This document shows, one piece after another, positions 6,319 to 6,905 of a stretch of 6,905 bases of DNA (position 1 is its first letter; each line of letters begins with the position of its first letter). Made by a program: the position numbers and the translations under genes. The notes below the pieces were generated by a model. That model did not search any database. It was not told where the DNA came from and saw nothing but the letters and a program-made list of their open reading frames with translations. The stretch is from Rhodospirillales bacterium (GTDB lineage Bacteria > Pseudomonadota > Alphaproteobacteria > Rhodospirillales > JAPHTL01): the NCBI GenBank assembly GCA_026193355.1, contig JAPHTL010000126.1, positions 1-6,905 on the forward strand, read 5' to 3'.

Positions 6319-6905
6319 ATGAACGCTTCAACCAATCCCGATCCGCAGACCCGGCGCGAAGCGGCCCTTCTGGCCATGCGCGATGCGGCGGGTGCGCCCG
6401 CCATCGGCATTTTTGCCAGTTACTTCGGCTTCGGTGCGCTGATCCGTGAATCGGGACTAACCCTTCAGCATGGCCTGTTTTCCACTTTCTCGGCTTGGGC
6501 GCTGCCCGGCCAGATCGTGGTGGTCGAGATGTTGGGAATCGGCGCTTCACTGATGGCCATTGGTCTGGCCGTGCTGCTGACCAACATCCGGCTGTTGCCC
6601 ATGGTCGTCACCCTGCTGCCCGTCCTGCACGACGACGCGCAACCCCGTTTTCGCTGGAGCGACTTCAGCCTTGCCGCCATCGTGGTCATCACGCCCTGGG
6701 TTTTCGCCATGATGCGTTGCCCGCGCATGATCCAGCCTGTACGCACGGCTTATTACGTCGCCTTCGCCCTGATGATGTGGACGGCCAGTTTTTCCGGCAC
6801 CATCCTCGGGTTTGTGCTGACCGCAGAACTGCCGAGGGCCGTGGCCATCGGCCTGGTGTTTCTCAACCCGCTCTACTTCATGTTCATTCTGGCGCTCGAC
6901 CTGCG
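6319..6905 (+). CDS. AzlC-family permease, 3' end cut by the window edge
   Basis: The first 195 codons of an integral membrane protein; the frame is open at the right edge and the family's usual length is about 230-250 residues. AzlC, usually paired with the small AzlD, forms a branched-chain amino acid exporter (BrnFE type). Visible marks are a charged N-terminus (1-22), GIFASYFGFGALIRESGLTL (30-49), FSTFSAWALPGQIVVVEML (54-72), LLTNIRLLPMVV (86-97), then further hydrophobic segments near 116-131, 145-168 and 173-194. PGQ stands where relatives often have AGxxQ. The ATG follows the dehydrogenase TGA with no gap (TGAATG), and no good Shine-Dalgarno precedes it, so translation probably depends on reinitiation or coupling. 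Whether an azlD-like gene follows cannot be seen. The export role is inferred from the family. Confidence 0.88.
   Translation, partial: MNASTNPDPQTRREAALLAMRDAAGAPAIGIFASYFGFGALIRESGLTLQHGLFSTFSAWALPGQIVVVEMLGIGASLMAIGLAVLLTNIRLLPMVVTLLPVLHDDAQPRFRWSDFSLAAIVVITPWVFAMMRCPRMIQPVRTAYYVAFALMMWTASFSGTILGFVLTAELPRAVAIGLVFLNPLYFMFILALDL

Noticed and set aside
1..6905. Mobile element, CRISPR array, toxin-antitoxin or defence genes
   Set aside because: No transposase, integrase, terminal repeats, spaced direct repeats or defence domains were found; every long frame resolves to transport or oxidoreductase families or to an antisense shadow.

Overview
The window reads as a chromosomal segment of a GC-rich (about 60% by eye) Alphaproteobacterium, most plausibly a Rhodospirillales-type heterotroph. 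This assignment is inference: it rests on GC-biased codon use, long antisense shadow frames, and a TAXI-type TRAP transporter with a fused permease and its dedicated SDR. No rRNA, tRNA, phage, IS, integron or CRISPR sequence is visible.

Layout. Two divergent gene groups flank a 238-bp intergenic region (5121-5358). The leftward (minus-strand) group reads: TAXI-type TRAP solute receptor (4080-5120, start corrected inward from 5177), a 78-bp gap with a perfect GC-rich hairpin (4037-4063), a 715-residue fused DctQM permease (1854-4001), a 12-bp gap, an SDR-family oxidoreductase (1062-1841), a 111-bp gap with nested inverted repeats, then the first 316 codons of a KefB/KefC-like CPA2 cation:proton antiporter (950 down to the left edge). 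The rightward (plus-strand) group reads: a 319-residue 3-hydroxyacyl-CoA dehydrogenase-family enzyme of the L-carnitine dehydrogenase/lambda-crystallin type (5359-6318), directly abutting the first 195 codons of an AzlC-family permease (6319 to the right edge).

How the parts may work together. The receptor would capture an organic acid in the periplasm and hand it to the fused permease for secondary import. The SDR, co-transcribed with the permease, and the divergently transcribed 3-hydroxyacyl-CoA dehydrogenase-like enzyme are candidate oxidoreductases for the imported compound. AzlC-type proteins export branched-chain amino acids or related small solutes, so it may relieve a by-product, or may be unrelated. 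The substrate cannot be read from the sequence. The antiporter is separated by a longer gap and may be independent.

Overall this is an uptake-and-oxidation locus of known protein families. I see no clearly new system. The points most worth checking are the SDR lacking the usual Tyr/Lys catalytic pair and first glycine of the nucleotide motif, an apparently long insert in the TRAP permease, the receptor/permease intergenic hairpin, and the loss of all three acidic residues in the Kef-type regulatory loop of the antiporter.
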